Shown here: positions 26,408-36,759 of the stretch, piece after piece
Layout: each line of letters begins with the position of its first letter
How positions within the stretch are numbered: position 1 is the stretch's first letter
Source: Arthrobacter sp. PvP023
GTDB lineage: Bacteria; Actinomycetota; Actinomycetes; Actinomycetales; Micrococcaceae
DNA: 64,000 bases
Assembly: GCF_017832975.1 (NCBI RefSeq)
Contig: NZ_JAFIBI010000001.1
Location: forward strand, 2,852,001 to 2,916,000
Direction of reading: 5' to 3'
Made by a program: the position numbers and the translations under genes
Notes under the pieces: model-generated
Told to the model about the DNA's origin: nothing
The model's input: only the letters and a program-made list of their open reading frames with translations
Databases searched by the model: none

Positions 26408-26482
26408 ATCGGGTTCCTCCCCGCCAGGCTCACCGCCCGGCGTGTCGAGCCAGATACACCGTTAATTCCACAGTCCCGTGGG

Positions 26483-27157
26483 TCAGGGTTGGAATCGGTA
26501 GCCGATGCCGGCTTCGGTGAGGAAGTGGCGGGGGGTGCCTGGTTCCGGTTCGAGTTTGCGGCGGAGCTGGGCCATGTAGACGCGCAGGTAGTTGGAGTCG
26601 GTGGCGTACGCGGGCCCCCAGACTTCGGTCAGCATCTGCCGCTGGGTGATGAGTTTGTCCGGGTTACGGACCAGGAGTTCCAGGATGTTCCACTCGGTGG
26701 GTGTCAGCCGAACGTCCTTGCCATCACGCATGACGCGGTGTCTGGCGAGGTCCACGGTGAATGAGTCCGTTTTGACGGTGGGATCCTGGCTATGGTCCGA
26801 CGCCCGGCGCAGCAGGGCTCGCAGCCTGGCCAGAAGTTCGTCCGGTCCGAAGGGTTTCGTGATGTAGTCGTCCGCTCCTGCGTCCAATGCCTCCACCTTG
26901 TCCTCGGAGCCGTGCCGGGCCGAGAGCACGAGGATGGGAACCGGGTTCCAGCTCCTGAGCTCTTTGATCACGGCAGTCCCGTCCATGTCGGGCAGGCCCA
27001 GGTCTAAGACGATGAGCCGCAGCGGATGCTGCGTGGCGGCCAGGAGGGCGGATTTACCGTCCGTGGCGGTAGTGACGGTGTAGCCGTTGGCCTGGAGGGT
27101 GATCTTCAGGACTTTCAGCAGGAGCGGATCGTCGTCGACGACCAGGACAGCGGTCAT
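26483..27157 (-). CDS. kdpE: KDP operon response regulator
   Basis: 224 residues of OmpR/PhoB type. The receiver domain has the DDDP acidic pocket, phospho-acceptor Asp in LDLGLPDMDG and Lys in ITKPF. The C-terminal winged helix contains LTPTEWNILELLVRN, TDSNYLRVYMAQLRRKLEPE and GIGYRF. It overlaps kdpD by 4 nt. It is expected to activate kdpFABC when phosphorylated by KdpD under potassium limitation or osmotic stress. Candidate operators are at 34588-34606 and 36688-36706. Confidence 0.93.
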   Translation of the reverse strand: MTAVLVVDDDPLLLKVLKITLQANGYTVTTATDGKSALLAATQHPLRLIVLDLGLPDMDGTAVIKELRSWNPVPILVLSARHGSEDKVEALDAGADDYITKPFGPDELLARLRALLRRASDHSQDPTVKTDSFTVDLARHRVMRDGKDVRLTPTEWNILELLVRNPDKLITQRQMLTEVWGPAYATDSNYLRVYMAQLRRKLEPEPGTPRHFLTEAGIGYRFQP

Positions 27158-29805
27158 GGGTTCTCCGTAGTGGACGATTGGAAGGGCCGCGAGTCGGTTC
27201 GCCTGGCCAGCAAGGACTGCGGCTGCACGGGCGCTTGCCGGTCACCGCCATCGGGGGCCGCACCGGTCGAGAGAGGAAGCAAGATGACCATGGTGAGTCC
27301 CCCGCCCGGGGTTTCTTCGGCACTGAGTGTCCCGCCCATGGCTTCCGTGAACCCCTTGGCGACGGCCAGTCCGAGCCCCACCCCGTTGGTTTGCGGGATA
27401 TCGTCCAGGCGCTGGAACGGGCGGAACATTTCGACAACGCGTTCCGCCGGTACGCCCTGGCCGTGGTCGATGATCCGCAGCTCGCTGGCCGGCCGCCCGG
27501 CGGTGGTGGCGGACCTGAAGCCGCCGACTGCTCCCACGAGGACGATCTCGGAATCGGGGGCGTATTTCACCGCGTTCTCGACGATGTTTGCAATGACGCG
27601 CTCGAGCATCCCCGGGTCGGCGTCGATTTCGGGCATGTTTGCAGGCAGTTCCACCCGGACACGTCCCGGGGGCGTGCCGTGCAGGGCGGCGGGGACGACT
27701 TCGGACCAGCGCACGGGACGGAGCAGGGGGTTGACGGAGTCGGCGCTGATGCGGGACATGTCCAGGAGGTTCCCGACCAGCAGGTCCAGCCTGTCTGCGG
27801 AGGCGTCGATGGTCTGCAGCAGGTCCACTTCTTCTTCAGGAGTGTATTTGACGCCGTGCTGGAGGAGGCCGCCGACGGCGAGTTTGATTCCGGCAAGAGG
27901 CGTCCGCAGGTCGTGCGACACGGCACGGAGGATGGAGGTGCGCATGGTGTTGCTTTCCGCGAGCCGGAGGACCTCCCGGCGGCTGGCAGCCAGTTGTTGG
28001 CGTTCCAGTTGGGCGGACAGGTGCACCCCGAACGCGCCGAGCAGCCTTCTGTCGCTGGCCGGAAGGGTCCGGCCGGTGAGAACCAGCCGGGTTGTGGGGT
28101 CGATCTGTTCGATGTTGTCGGCAGTATCCGGTCCGCCGGGAGGGAGTGTGCCGGCTTCTGCAACGGGCCGCCAGACGGTTCTGCCGGGCGCTCCTGTGTC
28201 CGTGTCGCCGGTGGATGTGTAGAGGGCTGCGCCGCTGACTTGGAAGACGTCCAGGGCCTGTTCGAGTAGTCCTTTCAGGGTGTCTTCGGCGCGGGCTGCG
28301 CCTCGGGTGAGGTCTCCGAGTGTGGTGGCTTCTGCGCGGGCGCGGGAGGCTTCTTTGGAGCGGCGTGCCGAGATGTCGACGACGACCGCGACGGCTGCGG
28401 AGACTCCGACGAAGACCACCAGGGCCAGGATATTCTGCGGGTCGCTGATGGTCAGTGTGCCGACCGGCGGGGTGGAGTAGTAGTTGACCAGCAGGCTGGA
28501 CCAGAGGGCGGCGAGAATGGCCGGCCAGAGGCCGCCGATGAGTGCGACGAGTACGCAGCCGCTCAGCTGGATGAGTGCGGCTGTGGTGATGTTCGGTTCA
28601 GGATTCGCAGAGAGCATGAGCTGAACGAGTATGGGCAGTACGACGGCCAGGCCGAAGCCGATGGTGACCCTGATCCTGCCGAGGTCGCGTTGCCGGACCG
28701 GACCAGTACCGCGCCCGCCGAGGGGGTGGGAGACCATGTGCACGTCGATGTCTCCGGAGTCGCGGACCACCCTGGTGCCGATGCCTCCGCCGAACAGTGC
28801 GCCCAACAGGCCGGCCAGTTTCTTGTGGCGGGAGATGCCAACGACGATCTGGGTGGCGTTGACGCTGCGGGCGAAGTCCAGGAGCGCGCTGGCGGGGTCT
28901 TCGCCTGCAACAATGTGGTAGCTGCCGCCGAGGTCCTGGATTAGGCGGCGCTGGGCCTCCAAGGCCTGGGGGGATTCCTCGGCGACGCCGTCGGCGGCGC
29001 GGACGTGCACGGCCAGAAGGTCCCCGCCGTTGACACGGTTCAGGATCCGGGCAGCCCTGCGGATGAGAACTTCACCTTCGGGGCTGCCGGTCAGCCCGAC
29101 CACGATGCGTTCGCGGGCCGGCCAGGTGGCCTGGATGTCGTTTTCTTCCCGGTACCGTGCTAGTCCTTCATCCACCCTGTCGGCCAACCACAGCAACGCC
29201 AGCTCGCGCAATGCGGTGAGGTTGCCCAGGCGGAAGTAGTTCGAGAGGGCGGCATCGATCTTCTCGGCGGAGTAGATCTTCCCGTCGCCCAGGCGCTGGC
29301 GGAGGAGCTCCGGGGAGATGTCGACCAGGTGGATCTGGTCGGCCCTGCGGACGATTTCGTCCGGCACGGTTTCGGCCTGGCGGACGTCGGTGATGGCGTT
29401 GACGACGTCCCCAAGGGAGGCCAGGTGCTGGATGTTGACCGTGGAGAGGACGTTGATGCCGGCGTTGAGGAGTTCGTCGATGTCCTCCCACCGTTTGGGA
29501 TGCCGGCTGCCGGGGATGTTGGTGTGGGCGTATTCGTCGACGATGGCTGTCTCGGGTGCCCGGGCCAGTACGGCGTCCAGATCCATCTCATCGAATTCGG
29601 TGCCCCGGTACGGCAGCCGCCGTGGCGGGATGACTTCCAGCCCGTCCAGCAGCGCGCGGGTGTCGGCACGTCCGTGGTCCAGGGCGAACGCGACGACGAC
29701 GTCCTCGCCACGTTCGCCCAGACGGTGGGCTTCCTCGAGCATTTCGTAGGTCTTGCCGACTCCCGGGGCGGCCCCCAGGAAAATCCGTAGTGTTCCGCGT
29801 GCCAT
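27154..29805 (-). CDS. kdpD: Potassium/osmotic sensor histidine kinase
   Basis: 883 residues. The N-terminal KdpD domain carries a Walker-like GAAPGVGKTYEML (about 10-22) and DVVVAFALDHGR. A UspA domain lies at about 230-370 (VGLTGSPEGEVLIRRAARI). Four close membrane helices are at about 385-480 and a GAF-like segment follows. The kinase core has the phosphorylated His in RAVSHDLRTPLAGIK and ATPase boxes NIVENAVKYAP, IDHGQGV and GVGLGLAV. It reads cytoplasmic potassium and phosphorylates KdpE. Here kdpDE follow kdpC in the same operon, so the sensor is probably co-transcribed with the pump. Confidence 0.94.
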   Translation of the reverse strand: MARGTLRIFLGAAPGVGKTYEMLEEAHRLGERGEDVVVAFALDHGRADTRALLDGLEVIPPRRLPYRGTEFDEMDLDAVLARAPETAIVDEYAHTNIPGSRHPKRWEDIDELLNAGINVLSTVNIQHLASLGDVVNAITDVRQAETVPDEIVRRADQIHLVDISPELLRQRLGDGKIYSAEKIDAALSNYFRLGNLTALRELALLWLADRVDEGLARYREENDIQATWPARERIVVGLTGSPEGEVLIRRAARILNRVNGGDLLAVHVRAADGVAEESPQALEAQRRLIQDLGGSYHIVAGEDPASALLDFARSVNATQIVVGISRHKKLAGLLGALFGGGIGTRVVRDSGDIDVHMVSHPLGGRGTGPVRQRDLGRIRVTIGFGLAVVLPILVQLMLSANPEPNITTAALIQLSGCVLVALIGGLWPAILAALWSSLLVNYYSTPPVGTLTISDPQNILALVVFVGVSAAVAVVVDISARRSKEASRARAEATTLGDLTRGAARAEDTLKGLLEQALDVFQVSGAALYTSTGDTDTGAPGRTVWRPVAEAGTLPPGGPDTADNIEQIDPTTRLVLTGRTLPASDRRLLGAFGVHLSAQLERQQLAASRREVLRLAESNTMRTSILRAVSHDLRTPLAGIKLAVGGLLQHGVKYTPEEEVDLLQTIDASADRLDLLVGNLLDMSRISADSVNPLLRPVRWSEVVPAALHGTPPGRVRVELPANMPEIDADPGMLERVIANIVENAVKYAPDSEIVLVGAVGGFRSATTAGRPASELRIIDHGQGVPAERVVEMFRPFQRLDDIPQTNGVGLGLAVAKGFTEAMGGTLSAEETPGGGLTMVILLPLSTGAAPDGGDRQAPVQPQSLLARRTDSRPFQSSTTENP

Positions 29806-29838
29806 GGGGTCAGTCTTTCACCTGAACAGGGCACGGTC

Positions 29839-30459
29839 TCACGGCTGAGGGCCGGACTGTGCCGCTGATGCCACGGACAAGTTCAGGTCGGTGACATTGA
29901 CCGATGGCTGGCCCAGGAACGCCTCCAGACCGCCGCTGGTATGCCTCGCCACAAGAGCCCTGACCGCCTCGGGGCTCAGCCCGTGGGCCGCGGCGACACG
30001 GGGTACCTGAACCCGGGCATAGTCCGGCGAGATGTTCGGGTCCAGGCCCGAGGCGCTCGCTGTCACGGCGTCCGCGGGCACGTCCGCTTCGCTGATGCCT
30101 TCGGATCCGGCGACGGCGGAGCGGTTGGCCTTGACGGCGTCGAGGAGTTTGGAATCATTGGGCCCAAGGTTGCTGGCGGAGGACGATGCCGGGTCCCACT
30201 TCACGGCGGAAGGTCGGGCGTGGAACCAGCGCGGATCCTGCGCGCCGGTGTCGTCGGCGGCTGACTGGGCGATTAGGGCGGACGCTGCGGGGGCCCCGCC
30301 GTCGTCTTTGAGGATGGAGCCGTTGGCCTGGTACGGGGCAACCACTTGCGCGGCGCCAAAGATGGCCAGGGGGTAGGCGACGCCGAGGACGAGGGTGGCC
30401 AGGAACAGGAAGCGCAGGGCGGTTCCGGCCTGGCGGAGGTAACCGGTGAGAGCGTTCAT
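29839..30459 (-). CDS. kdpC: Potassium-transporting ATPase subunit C
   Basis: 206 residues with one N-terminal membrane helix (FLFLATLVLGVAYPLAIFGA). The extracytoplasmic part has KdpC hallmarks: DPRWFHARPSA, NLGPNDSKLLDAV, ADAVTASASGLDPNISPDYA and HGLSPEAVRALVA. It acts as a chaperone that increases ATP and potassium affinity of the KdpFABC complex. It starts 9 nt after kdpB and is followed by kdpD after 33 nt. Confidence 0.94.
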   Translation of the reverse strand: MNALTGYLRQAGTALRFLFLATLVLGVAYPLAIFGAAQVVAPYQANGSILKDDGGAPAASALIAQSAADDTGAQDPRWFHARPSAVKWDPASSSASNLGPNDSKLLDAVKANRSAVAGSEGISEADVPADAVTASASGLDPNISPDYARVQVPRVAAAHGLSPEAVRALVARHTSGGLEAFLGQPSVNVTDLNLSVASAAQSGPQP

Positions 30460-30468
30460 GGGATGTTC

Positions 30469-32595
30469 CTAGCCGATTCCGGGGATCAGGGCGATGGTCA
30501 GGTCGATGAGTTTGATGCCGATGAACGGGGCGACGAGGCCGCCGAGCCCGTAGACCAGCAGGTTCCGGCCAAGCGCCTGGTTCGCCGAAACGGCACGGTA
30601 CTTGACCCCGCGGAGCGCGAGCGGCACCAGGGCGATGATGATCAGCGCGTTGAAGATCACCGCCGACAGGATGGCCGAGGCCGGTGTGGCCAGCGCCATG
30701 ATGTTCAACAGCCCGAGTCCGGGGAAAGCTGCGGTGAAGAGTGCTGGAACGATGGCGAAGTATTTGGCGACGTCGTTCGCGACCGAGAATGTGGTCAACG
30801 CTCCGCGGGTGATGAGCAGTTGCTTGCCGATCCCGACGATGTTGATCAGCTTAGTGGGGTCGGAGTCGAGGTCCACCATGTTCGCGGCGTCCTTCGCCGC
30901 CGGGGTGCCGGAGTTCATCGCGACGCCGACGTCGGCTGCGGCCAGGGCGGGGGCGTCATTGGTGCCGTCCCCGGTCATGGCCACGAGCCGGCCGGCGGCC
31001 TGCTCTTTCTTGATGACTGCGAGTTTGTCCTCCGGGGTGGCTTCGGCCAGGAAGTCATCGACGCCGGCCTCGGCCGCGATCGCCTTCGCAGTGATGGGGT
31101 TGTCGCCGGTGATCATCACCGTTCTGATGCCCATCTTGCGCAGCTCGGCGAACCGGGCGTGCATGCCGGGTTTGACGACGTCGGCGAGATGGATGGTGCC
31201 CAGGATGTCCGCGACGCCGTCCTTTCCGACCTTGGCGACCAGCAGCGGTGTTCCGCCCTGGGCCGAGATTTCTTTGACCCGGTTCTCTACCTCGGCCGGG
31301 GTGTGTCCGCCTAGCTCTGCGACGAATGCCCCCACCGTGGAGGCGGCGCCTTTGCGGATCTGCAGCCCGTCAAGATCCAGCCCGCTCATGCGGGTGCTGG
31401 CACTGAACGGAACCACTGCAAACTCGCCGGAACTGTGTTCCAGGGCGGCCAGATCCGGACCTGTCATTCCTTTGTCGGCGGCGAGGTCCACGATGGAGCG
31501 CCCCTCGGGGGTGTCGTCGGCCAGGCTGCAGACCCGGGCCGCCTCGATCAGATCGGTGCGCTCCACGTGGTTGGCGGGGTAGAAGTTGACGGCGCGGCGG
31601 TTGCCGTAGGTGATGGTGCCGGTCTTATCCAGCAGCAGCGTGGTGATGTCCCCGGCGGTTTCCACGGCACGGCCCGAGGTGGCCAGCACATTGTGCTGGA
31701 CCAGCCGGTCCATGCCGGCGATGCCGATCGCCGGCACCAGCGCGCCGATGGTGGTGGGGATCAGGCAGACCAGCAGCGCCACCAGCACGATCGGCGACGG
31801 TGTGGCTCCGGCGAGGGACGCGAACGGCGCCAGTGACATGGTGACGGCCAGGAACACAATGGTCAGGGACACCAGGAGCACGTGCAGTGCGATCTCGTTC
31901 GGGGTTTTCTGCCGGACTGCGCCCTCGACCAGCTTGATCATCCGGTCAATGAAGGTCTGGCCCGGTTCAGCGGTGATGCGGATGACTATCCGGTCCGAGA
32001 GGACTTTCGTGCCGCCGGTGACGGAGGACCTGTCGCCCCCGGATTCACGGATGACGGGCGCTGATTCACCGGTGATGGTGGACTCGTCGACGCTGGCCAG
32101 GCCGTCGATGATTTCGCCGTCCGAGGGGATGACGTCTCCGGCCTCGCAGATGACGGTGTCGTTGAGCCGCAGTTCCGTGCCCGGAACTTCTTTGGTGGTG
32201 CCGTCGGGCTGACGGAGTCTGGCCATGACGCCTTTCCGGCTTGCGCGGAGGCTGTCGGCCTGGGCTTTGCCCCGGCCCTCGGCGATGGATTCCGAGAGGG
32301 TCCCGAACAGCACGGTGAGCCACAGCCAGGCGGTGACGGCGGTGCTGAACACGTCCGGTTTGAGGAAGGAGATGACCGTGCATAGGGCGGCCCCGATGAG
32401 CACGGTGAACATCACCGGGGAGTGGATCATCTGGCCCGGCGACAGCTTTCGGACAGCGAGGGGCAGGGCCGCTGCGACGGAGGCGAGCGTCAGTTTCGCA
32501 GGTGCCTTGGTGTGGTGTTTGTGTTCGCCGGGGGTGCCGAGGGGGTTGCCGTCGGCGTAAGTCTGGGCGGCAGTGTCCGTCCGTGACGGGGTCAT
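30469..32595 (-). CDS. kdpB: Potassium-transporting P-type ATPase, catalytic subunit B
   Basis: 708 residues, about 20 more than the enterobacterial protein because of a hydrophilic N-terminal extension. The P-type ATPase motifs are in order: actuator TITGESAPV, phosphorylated Asp in [11 protein letters not shown], nucleotide-binding KGAAST, and hinge [22 protein letters not shown]. It hydrolyses ATP and drives potassium uptake through KdpA. The Ser in TGES is the residue whose phosphorylation inhibits the E. coli pump, and it is conserved here. It overlaps the kdpA end by 4 nt. Confidence 0.96.
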   Translation of the reverse strand: MTPSRTDTAAQTYADGNPLGTPGEHKHHTKAPAKLTLASVAAALPLAVRKLSPGQMIHSPVMFTVLIGAALCTVISFLKPDVFSTAVTAWLWLTVLFGTLSESIAEGRGKAQADSLRASRKGVMARLRQPDGTTKEVPGTELRLNDTVICEAGDVIPSDGEIIDGLASVDESTITGESAPVIRESGGDRSSVTGGTKVLSDRIVIRITAEPGQTFIDRMIKLVEGAVRQKTPNEIALHVLLVSLTIVFLAVTMSLAPFASLAGATPSPIVLVALLVCLIPTTIGALVPAIGIAGMDRLVQHNVLATSGRAVETAGDITTLLLDKTGTITYGNRRAVNFYPANHVERTDLIEAARVCSLADDTPEGRSIVDLAADKGMTGPDLAALEHSSGEFAVVPFSASTRMSGLDLDGLQIRKGAASTVGAFVAELGGHTPAEVENRVKEISAQGGTPLLVAKVGKDGVADILGTIHLADVVKPGMHARFAELRKMGIRTVMITGDNPITAKAIAAEAGVDDFLAEATPEDKLAVIKKEQAAGRLVAMTGDGTNDAPALAAADVGVAMNSGTPAAKDAANMVDLDSDPTKLINIVGIGKQLLITRGALTTFSVANDVAKYFAIVPALFTAAFPGLGLLNIMALATPASAILSAVIFNALIIIALVPLALRGVKYRAVSANQALGRNLLVYGLGGLVAPFIGIKLIDLTIALIPGIG

Positions 32596-34259
32596 TTCAA
32601 GAGTCCTTCTGCGAGGGGGCCCAGGGCAAGGGCCGGGAAGTAGCTGAGGGCGGTCAGGATGACTGTCACGCCCAGCAGCAGCGAACCAAACAGCGCGCCG
32701 TGCGTGGGGACGGTACCGGCGGAGGCAGGAACCTTGGCCTGCCGGGCGAGGGATCCGGCAAGGGCCAGAACCAGCACAATCGGCAGGAACCGGCCCAGCA
32801 GCATGGCCAGGCCCATCATGACCGAGAGGAACGGCCCGGAGGTGGTGATGCCGCCGAACGCGGAGCCGTTGTTATTTGCCCCGGAAGTGAAGGCATAGAG
32901 CACCTCGCTGAACTGGTGCGGTCCGGTAGCGGGTGCGTTGGCCATGATGTCCGGCAGCAGGACGGTAATGCCGGCCAGGGCCAGAACCAGGGTCGGGGTG
33001 ACGAGGATGTACAGGGCGGCGAGCTTCATTTCCTTCGGCCCGATCTTCTTGCCCAGGTACTCCGGTGTGCGCCCGACCATGAGTCCGGCGATGAAGACTG
33101 CGATGATGGACAGGATGAGCATGCCGTAGAGCCCGGACCCGGTGCCACCCGGGGCGACCTCGCCAAGCATCATGTTCACCATCGCAAGGCCACCGGCCAG
33201 CGGCGGCAGGGAGTCGTGGGCGACGTTGACGGCGCCGGTTGAGGTGAGCGTGGTGGACGCGGCGAAGATCGCGCTCGTTGCTGCGCCGAAGCGTTGCTCG
33301 AATCCTTCGCCCAGACCGCCCGCGGCCGCGGTGGCGGTGCCCTGGGCTGTGGCAACGGCCCATCCCATCAACGAAACCGAAGCCAGCCACAAGGCGCCCA
33401 TCACGGCGGCCACCGTGTAGCCCTGCTTACGGTCCCCCACCATCCGGCCGTACGCGTACGGCAGCGCGGAGGGGATCAGCAGGAGCAGGAAGACCTGGAA
33501 CAGGCTGATGAAAACATTGGGGTTCTCCAACGGGTGCGCGGAGTTGGCGTTGAAGTACCCGCCGCCGTTGGTGCCCAGGATCTTGATCGCCTCCTGCGAG
33601 GCGACCGGACCGCCGGGGATCGTCTGGCTGATGCCCGTTGCCTGGTTGGTGACGTCGGTGGACCAGAAGTTCTGGACCACCCCGCCGATCACCAGTACGA
33701 CGGCGGCGGCTGCTGCCAGCGGGAGCAGGACGCGGAAGCTTGTCCGGGCCAGGTCCACCCAGAAGTTGCCGAGCCTGTCAGTCCGGGTGCGGGCGATGCC
33801 CCGGATCAGGGCGACGGCCACGACGATGCCGACGGCGGCGGATAGGAAGTTCTGCACTGCCAGCAGGGACATCTGCACGAAGATTCCGACGGTCGTTTCG
33901 GGGACGTAGGTCTGCCAGTTGGTGTTCGTAACGAAGGATATGGCAGTGTTCATCGCCACCCACGGATCAACCCCCGGCAGTGAACCGGCACCCGGGAGAA
34001 CACCTTGGAGCCGCTGGAGGCCGAACACGGCCAGAATGGAGACGGCGGAGAAGGCCAGGACGCTGCGGAGGTACACGGGCCAGGTCTGTTCGGTGCCGGC
34101 GTCGACTCCGGCGAGCCGGTAGAACAGCCGCTCCGGGCGTGTCGACGTCGTGTCCTCAAAAACGCGGGCGAGATAGAGGCCCAGCGGTTTATGGGCGGCC
34201 GCCAGGGCCAGGAGCAGGACGGCGATCTGGGTGAGGAAGGATGCGGTGTTAAACGTCAC
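32592..34259 (-). CDS. kdpA: Potassium-transporting ATPase channel-like subunit A
   Basis: 555 residues and about 10 membrane helices. It starts with GTG 34259, 7 nt after kdpF. Four selectivity-filter loops are visible: [27 protein letters not shown] and NNGSAFGG. They form the potassium pore of the SKT superfamily. It is the second subunit gene of the leftward operon and overlaps kdpB (ATGA). Confidence 0.96.
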   Translation of the reverse strand: MTFNTASFLTQIAVLLLALAAAHKPLGLYLARVFEDTTSTRPERLFYRLAGVDAGTEQTWPVYLRSVLAFSAVSILAVFGLQRLQGVLPGAGSLPGVDPWVAMNTAISFVTNTNWQTYVPETTVGIFVQMSLLAVQNFLSAAVGIVVAVALIRGIARTRTDRLGNFWVDLARTSFRVLLPLAAAAAVVLVIGGVVQNFWSTDVTNQATGISQTIPGGPVASQEAIKILGTNGGGYFNANSAHPLENPNVFISLFQVFLLLLIPSALPYAYGRMVGDRKQGYTVAAVMGALWLASVSLMGWAVATAQGTATAAAGGLGEGFEQRFGAATSAIFAASTTLTSTGAVNVAHDSLPPLAGGLAMVNMMLGEVAPGGTGSGLYGMLILSIIAVFIAGLMVGRTPEYLGKKIGPKEMKLAALYILVTPTLVLALAGITVLLPDIMANAPATGPHQFSEVLYAFTSGANNNGSAFGGITTSGPFLSVMMGLAMLLGRFLPIVLVLALAGSLARQAKVPASAGTVPTHGALFGSLLLGVTVILTALSYFPALALGPLAEGLLK

Positions 34260-34266
34260 CTGGTAC

Positions 34267-34365
34267 TCACCACTTTTCCGGGTGGATCAGCACTGCGAGA
34301 AGGTAACCGAACAAAGCCACGCCAGAGATGAGCAGGACCAGCCACATGATCGCGTCGAGGCTCAT
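34267..34365 (-). CDS. kdpF: KdpF small stabilising subunit
   Basis: A 32-residue peptide beginning MSLDAIMWLVLLISGVALFG and ending AVLIHPEKW. It is a single membrane helix with the short basic/aromatic C-terminus typical of KdpF (about 29 residues in E. coli). In E. coli KdpF stabilises the complex together with lipid. Its ATG overlaps the TGA of the preceding 39-residue ORF, and kdpA follows after 7 nt, which supports the call. It is easily missed because of its length. Confidence 0.88.
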   Translation of the reverse strand: MSLDAIMWLVLLISGVALFGYLLAVLIHPEKW

Positions 34366-34481
34366 TGCCCGCCCTCCGGCCTGTCATCGGCTCCGCCGAC
34401 CATTCCAGCCAGGACGTGGCCGATCCACATGACGAACCCCATGGACACCATGAGGATTCCGATAACAGCCAGGTCGGCCAT
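34362..34481 (-). CDS. 39-residue membrane peptide heading the kdp operon
   Basis: It starts at ATG 34481 after AAAGGAACCTGCA, a good ribosome-binding site. It encodes MADLAVIGILMVSMGFVMWI and then a short acidic tail ending in GGQ. One membrane helix is predicted, with a negatively charged cytoplasmic or external tail. Its stop overlaps the kdpF start (ATGA). Position, ribosome-binding site and coupling argue for a real product. It may be a duplicated or diverged KdpF-like helix or an extra subunit. I know of no named family for it. Confidence 0.7.
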   Translation of the reverse strand: MADLAVIGILMVSMGFVMWIGHVLAGMVGGADDRPEGGQ

Positions 34482-34587
34482 TGCAGGTTCCTTTCATCCG
34501 CGCCCCGTTTGCGGGGCTACTGACAGTCAACTCCCCCGGCGGAGACAAAATGAGGTTCCTGATGTTTTTTTAACGCACACTCAGCGG

Positions 34588-34606
34588 ATCTTGACGCCGT
34601 CTTAAC
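34588..34606 (-). promoter_or_regulatory. Putative KdpE box in front of kdp
   Basis: Read toward kdp, the element is GTTAAG-N5-GTCAAGAT, a direct repeat of G-T-(T/C)-A-A-G with an 11-bp period, as OmpR-family regulators such as KdpE bind. It ends about 107 bp before the first start codon (34481). An element with both 9-bp and 7-bp flanks identical and only the central 4 bases different is found upstream of the permease gene (36688-36706). Confidence 0.62.
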
Positions 34607-34627
34607 GCGCCCGGCCTGCAGCGGCAG

Positions 34628-36604
34628 TCAGCCTACGTGGACCCAAGGCCGTTTGGTGACGTCCGGTTCGGCTTCGCGGAGCACTTCGCGGGTCACCGGA
34701 GCGATTTCACCTTCACCCAGGAACAGGAACTTCAGCAGGTTGGTGACCGGATTGCCCTCGGTCCAGCGGAAGTAGATGTGCGGCATCAGGCCCGTCACGT
34801 CCCTGATATGCAGCAGCACCGAAGCGATCGTGTTCGGTACCACCGGTCCGTGGACCTCCAGAATCTGGTACCCGTGCCGGGTCACGCCGCGCACTTCCAG
34901 TGCTGTCTCAAAATCGGAGGAATCGTCCACTACCACTTCCAGGAACAGCGCCTGGTAATCAACAGGAATGTGGCTGACTTCGATCGCAGAGGTCAGCTTG
35001 TCCCTGTAGGCCTCCGGGCTCAGCCGGAGCGGTTCGTGGGCGATGAGCGCGATCGGGCCGGAAAGGTTTGAGGACATGAATTCCAACGCCTGCCGGTCCA
35101 GATGAACGTGGGTGGCGTGGAGTTCAAAGGACCGCCGGACCCGGGAGAGCAGCGAGATCACGATGATGCCGGCGATGAAGAACGAGGCGATCCGGATACC
35201 TTCGGGCCGTTCAAAGATGTTGGCCACCGTCGTGTAAATGAACACCACGGCGATGACACCGAACCCGAGGGTGCGTTTGCGCTGTTGCCGGCGCCTTGCC
35301 GACAGGGTCACGGCAACCGCTGCGGAGGTCATCAGCACCAGCACGCCGGTGGCGTATGCGCCGCCCTGGGCATCGACATCGGCGTCGAACAGCCAGGTGA
35401 CCAGGAACCCGACGGCAGTGAACACGAGCACCAGCGGCCGCACAGCCCGTGCCCACCCGGGGGCCATACCGTAGCGCGGCAAATACCGCGGGACCAGATT
35501 CAGCAGGCCCGCCATCGCGGAAGCGCCCGCAAACCAGAGAATCGCGATGGTGCTCATGTCATACACGGTCCCGAAACCCGGGCCAAGGTATTCGTGGGCC
35601 AGGAAAGCCAGGGCGCGGCCGTTGGCCTGACCTCCGGGCTGGAATTCCTGCTCCGGGATCAGGATCACGGTCGTGAAGCTGGTGGTGATCAGGAAAGCAC
35701 TCATGATGACGGCCGCGGTGGACAGGAGCCGTCGGGTCCCCTCGATCCGGCCGACCGGCCTATCTTCGGTATCCCCGGGCCGGCCCTTGATCTGCGGCAT
35801 CACGGCCACCCCGGTCTCGAAACCGGACAGGCCCAGCGCCAGCTTCGGGAAGACCAGCAGCGCAATCCCGACCACCATGAACGGATTCCCGTGCGAGGTG
35901 GTCAGTGCCTGCCACCAGCCGCCCACGGCAACGGGGTGAGTAAACGCTTCAAAGATGGTGGTGATCACCACCACGACATTCAGTCCCAGGTAGATGCCGA
36001 CCAGGACGACCGCCACACCGATGGCCTCCTTGAAGCCGCGCAGGAAGACGGCGCCCAGCAGTGCGAGCAGGAACAGCGTGACCGGCACATTTTGTCCCTG
36101 CATCCAACCCGGAACGAAAGGGTTTTGGATCGCATGGGCCGTGGCATCGGCTGCCGAGAGTGTCATAGTGATCATGAAGTCAGTCGCTGCGAACCCCAAC
36201 AACACCAGAACCAGCAGTTTCCCGCCCCAGCGCGGCAGCAACCTCTCCAGCATAGCGATGGACCCCTCGCCCCGGTGGCTCTCCCCGGCAACCCGGCGGT
36301 ACACGGGCAGGGCACCCAGCAGGGTGACCGCAACCAGCACCATGGTCGCCAGCGGTGAGATCACGCCCGCCGCCAGGGCCGCGATGGCCGGCTGATAACC
36401 CAGGGTGGAGAAATAATCCACACCCGTCAGGCACATCACCTGCCACCACGGATGTTTCTTCAAGTGCGAATCGCCAACCGCGCCGGGCCCCTGGTGGACC
36501 CCCTTGGCGTCCACCAGGCCGAACAGCAACCAACGCCTGAAGTTGTCCCCGGCTCCCGGCCGTGCGGCCTGAGGATCCGCTGGCGGCCTGCTCATCGTGG
36601 TCAT
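34628..36604 (-). CDS. APC-superfamily permease with cytoplasmic C-terminal domain, possible potassium importer
   Basis: 658 residues from ATG 36604, preceded by AAGGAAGGCCGCT. An in-frame ORF extends further upstream but crosses the likely promoter. About 12 membrane helices run from about residue 45 ([52 protein letters not shown]) to about 470. A soluble domain of about 190 residues follows ([35 protein letters not shown]). It is usually annotated as an amino-acid permease. The location next to kdp, the shared KdpE-like box and a large cytoplasmic domain as in KimA/KUP-type importers suggest potassium uptake instead. That is inference. Confidence 0.72.
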   Translation of the reverse strand: MTTMSRPPADPQAARPGAGDNFRRWLLFGLVDAKGVHQGPGAVGDSHLKKHPWWQVMCLTGVDYFSTLGYQPAIAALAAGVISPLATMVLVAVTLLGALPVYRRVAGESHRGEGSIAMLERLLPRWGGKLLVLVLLGFAATDFMITMTLSAADATAHAIQNPFVPGWMQGQNVPVTLFLLALLGAVFLRGFKEAIGVAVVLVGIYLGLNVVVVITTIFEAFTHPVAVGGWWQALTTSHGNPFMVVGIALLVFPKLALGLSGFETGVAVMPQIKGRPGDTEDRPVGRIEGTRRLLSTAAVIMSAFLITTSFTTVILIPEQEFQPGGQANGRALAFLAHEYLGPGFGTVYDMSTIAILWFAGASAMAGLLNLVPRYLPRYGMAPGWARAVRPLVLVFTAVGFLVTWLFDADVDAQGGAYATGVLVLMTSAAVAVTLSARRRQQRKRTLGFGVIAVVFIYTTVANIFERPEGIRIASFFIAGIIVISLLSRVRRSFELHATHVHLDRQALEFMSSNLSGPIALIAHEPLRLSPEAYRDKLTSAIEVSHIPVDYQALFLEVVVDDSSDFETALEVRGVTRHGYQILEVHGPVVPNTIASVLLHIRDVTGLMPHIYFRWTEGNPVTNLLKFLFLGEGEIAPVTREVLREAEPDVTKRPWVHVG

Positions 36605-36687
36605 AGCGGCCTTCCTTGCGATGCGCGCCATCGCGTCCAATGCCGACGATAACACCGGCCCCGCGCGGCGCTCCCGGCCCCGGGACA

Positions 36688-36706
36688 ATCTTGACGGATC
36701 CTTAAC
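36688..36706 (-). promoter_or_regulatory. Putative KdpE box in front of the APC permease
   Basis: On the plus strand this is ATCTTGACG-N4-CTTAACG, identical in both flanks and in spacing to 34588-34606. It lies about 84 bp upstream of the chosen ATG (36604), the same kind of distance as in the kdp promoter. This supports joint control by KdpE and also supports the shorter permease start. Confidence 0.6.
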
Positions 36707-36759
36707 GCCGCAACGACCCGCGGTTCCCGCCTGACTCGCCGCGGGTGAGGGAACAGGCA

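Noticed and set aside
30346..31314. 322-codon plus-strand frame opposite kdpB and kdpC.
   Set aside because: Gly/Asp/Arg-rich composition, antisense to catalytic motifs of KdpB.
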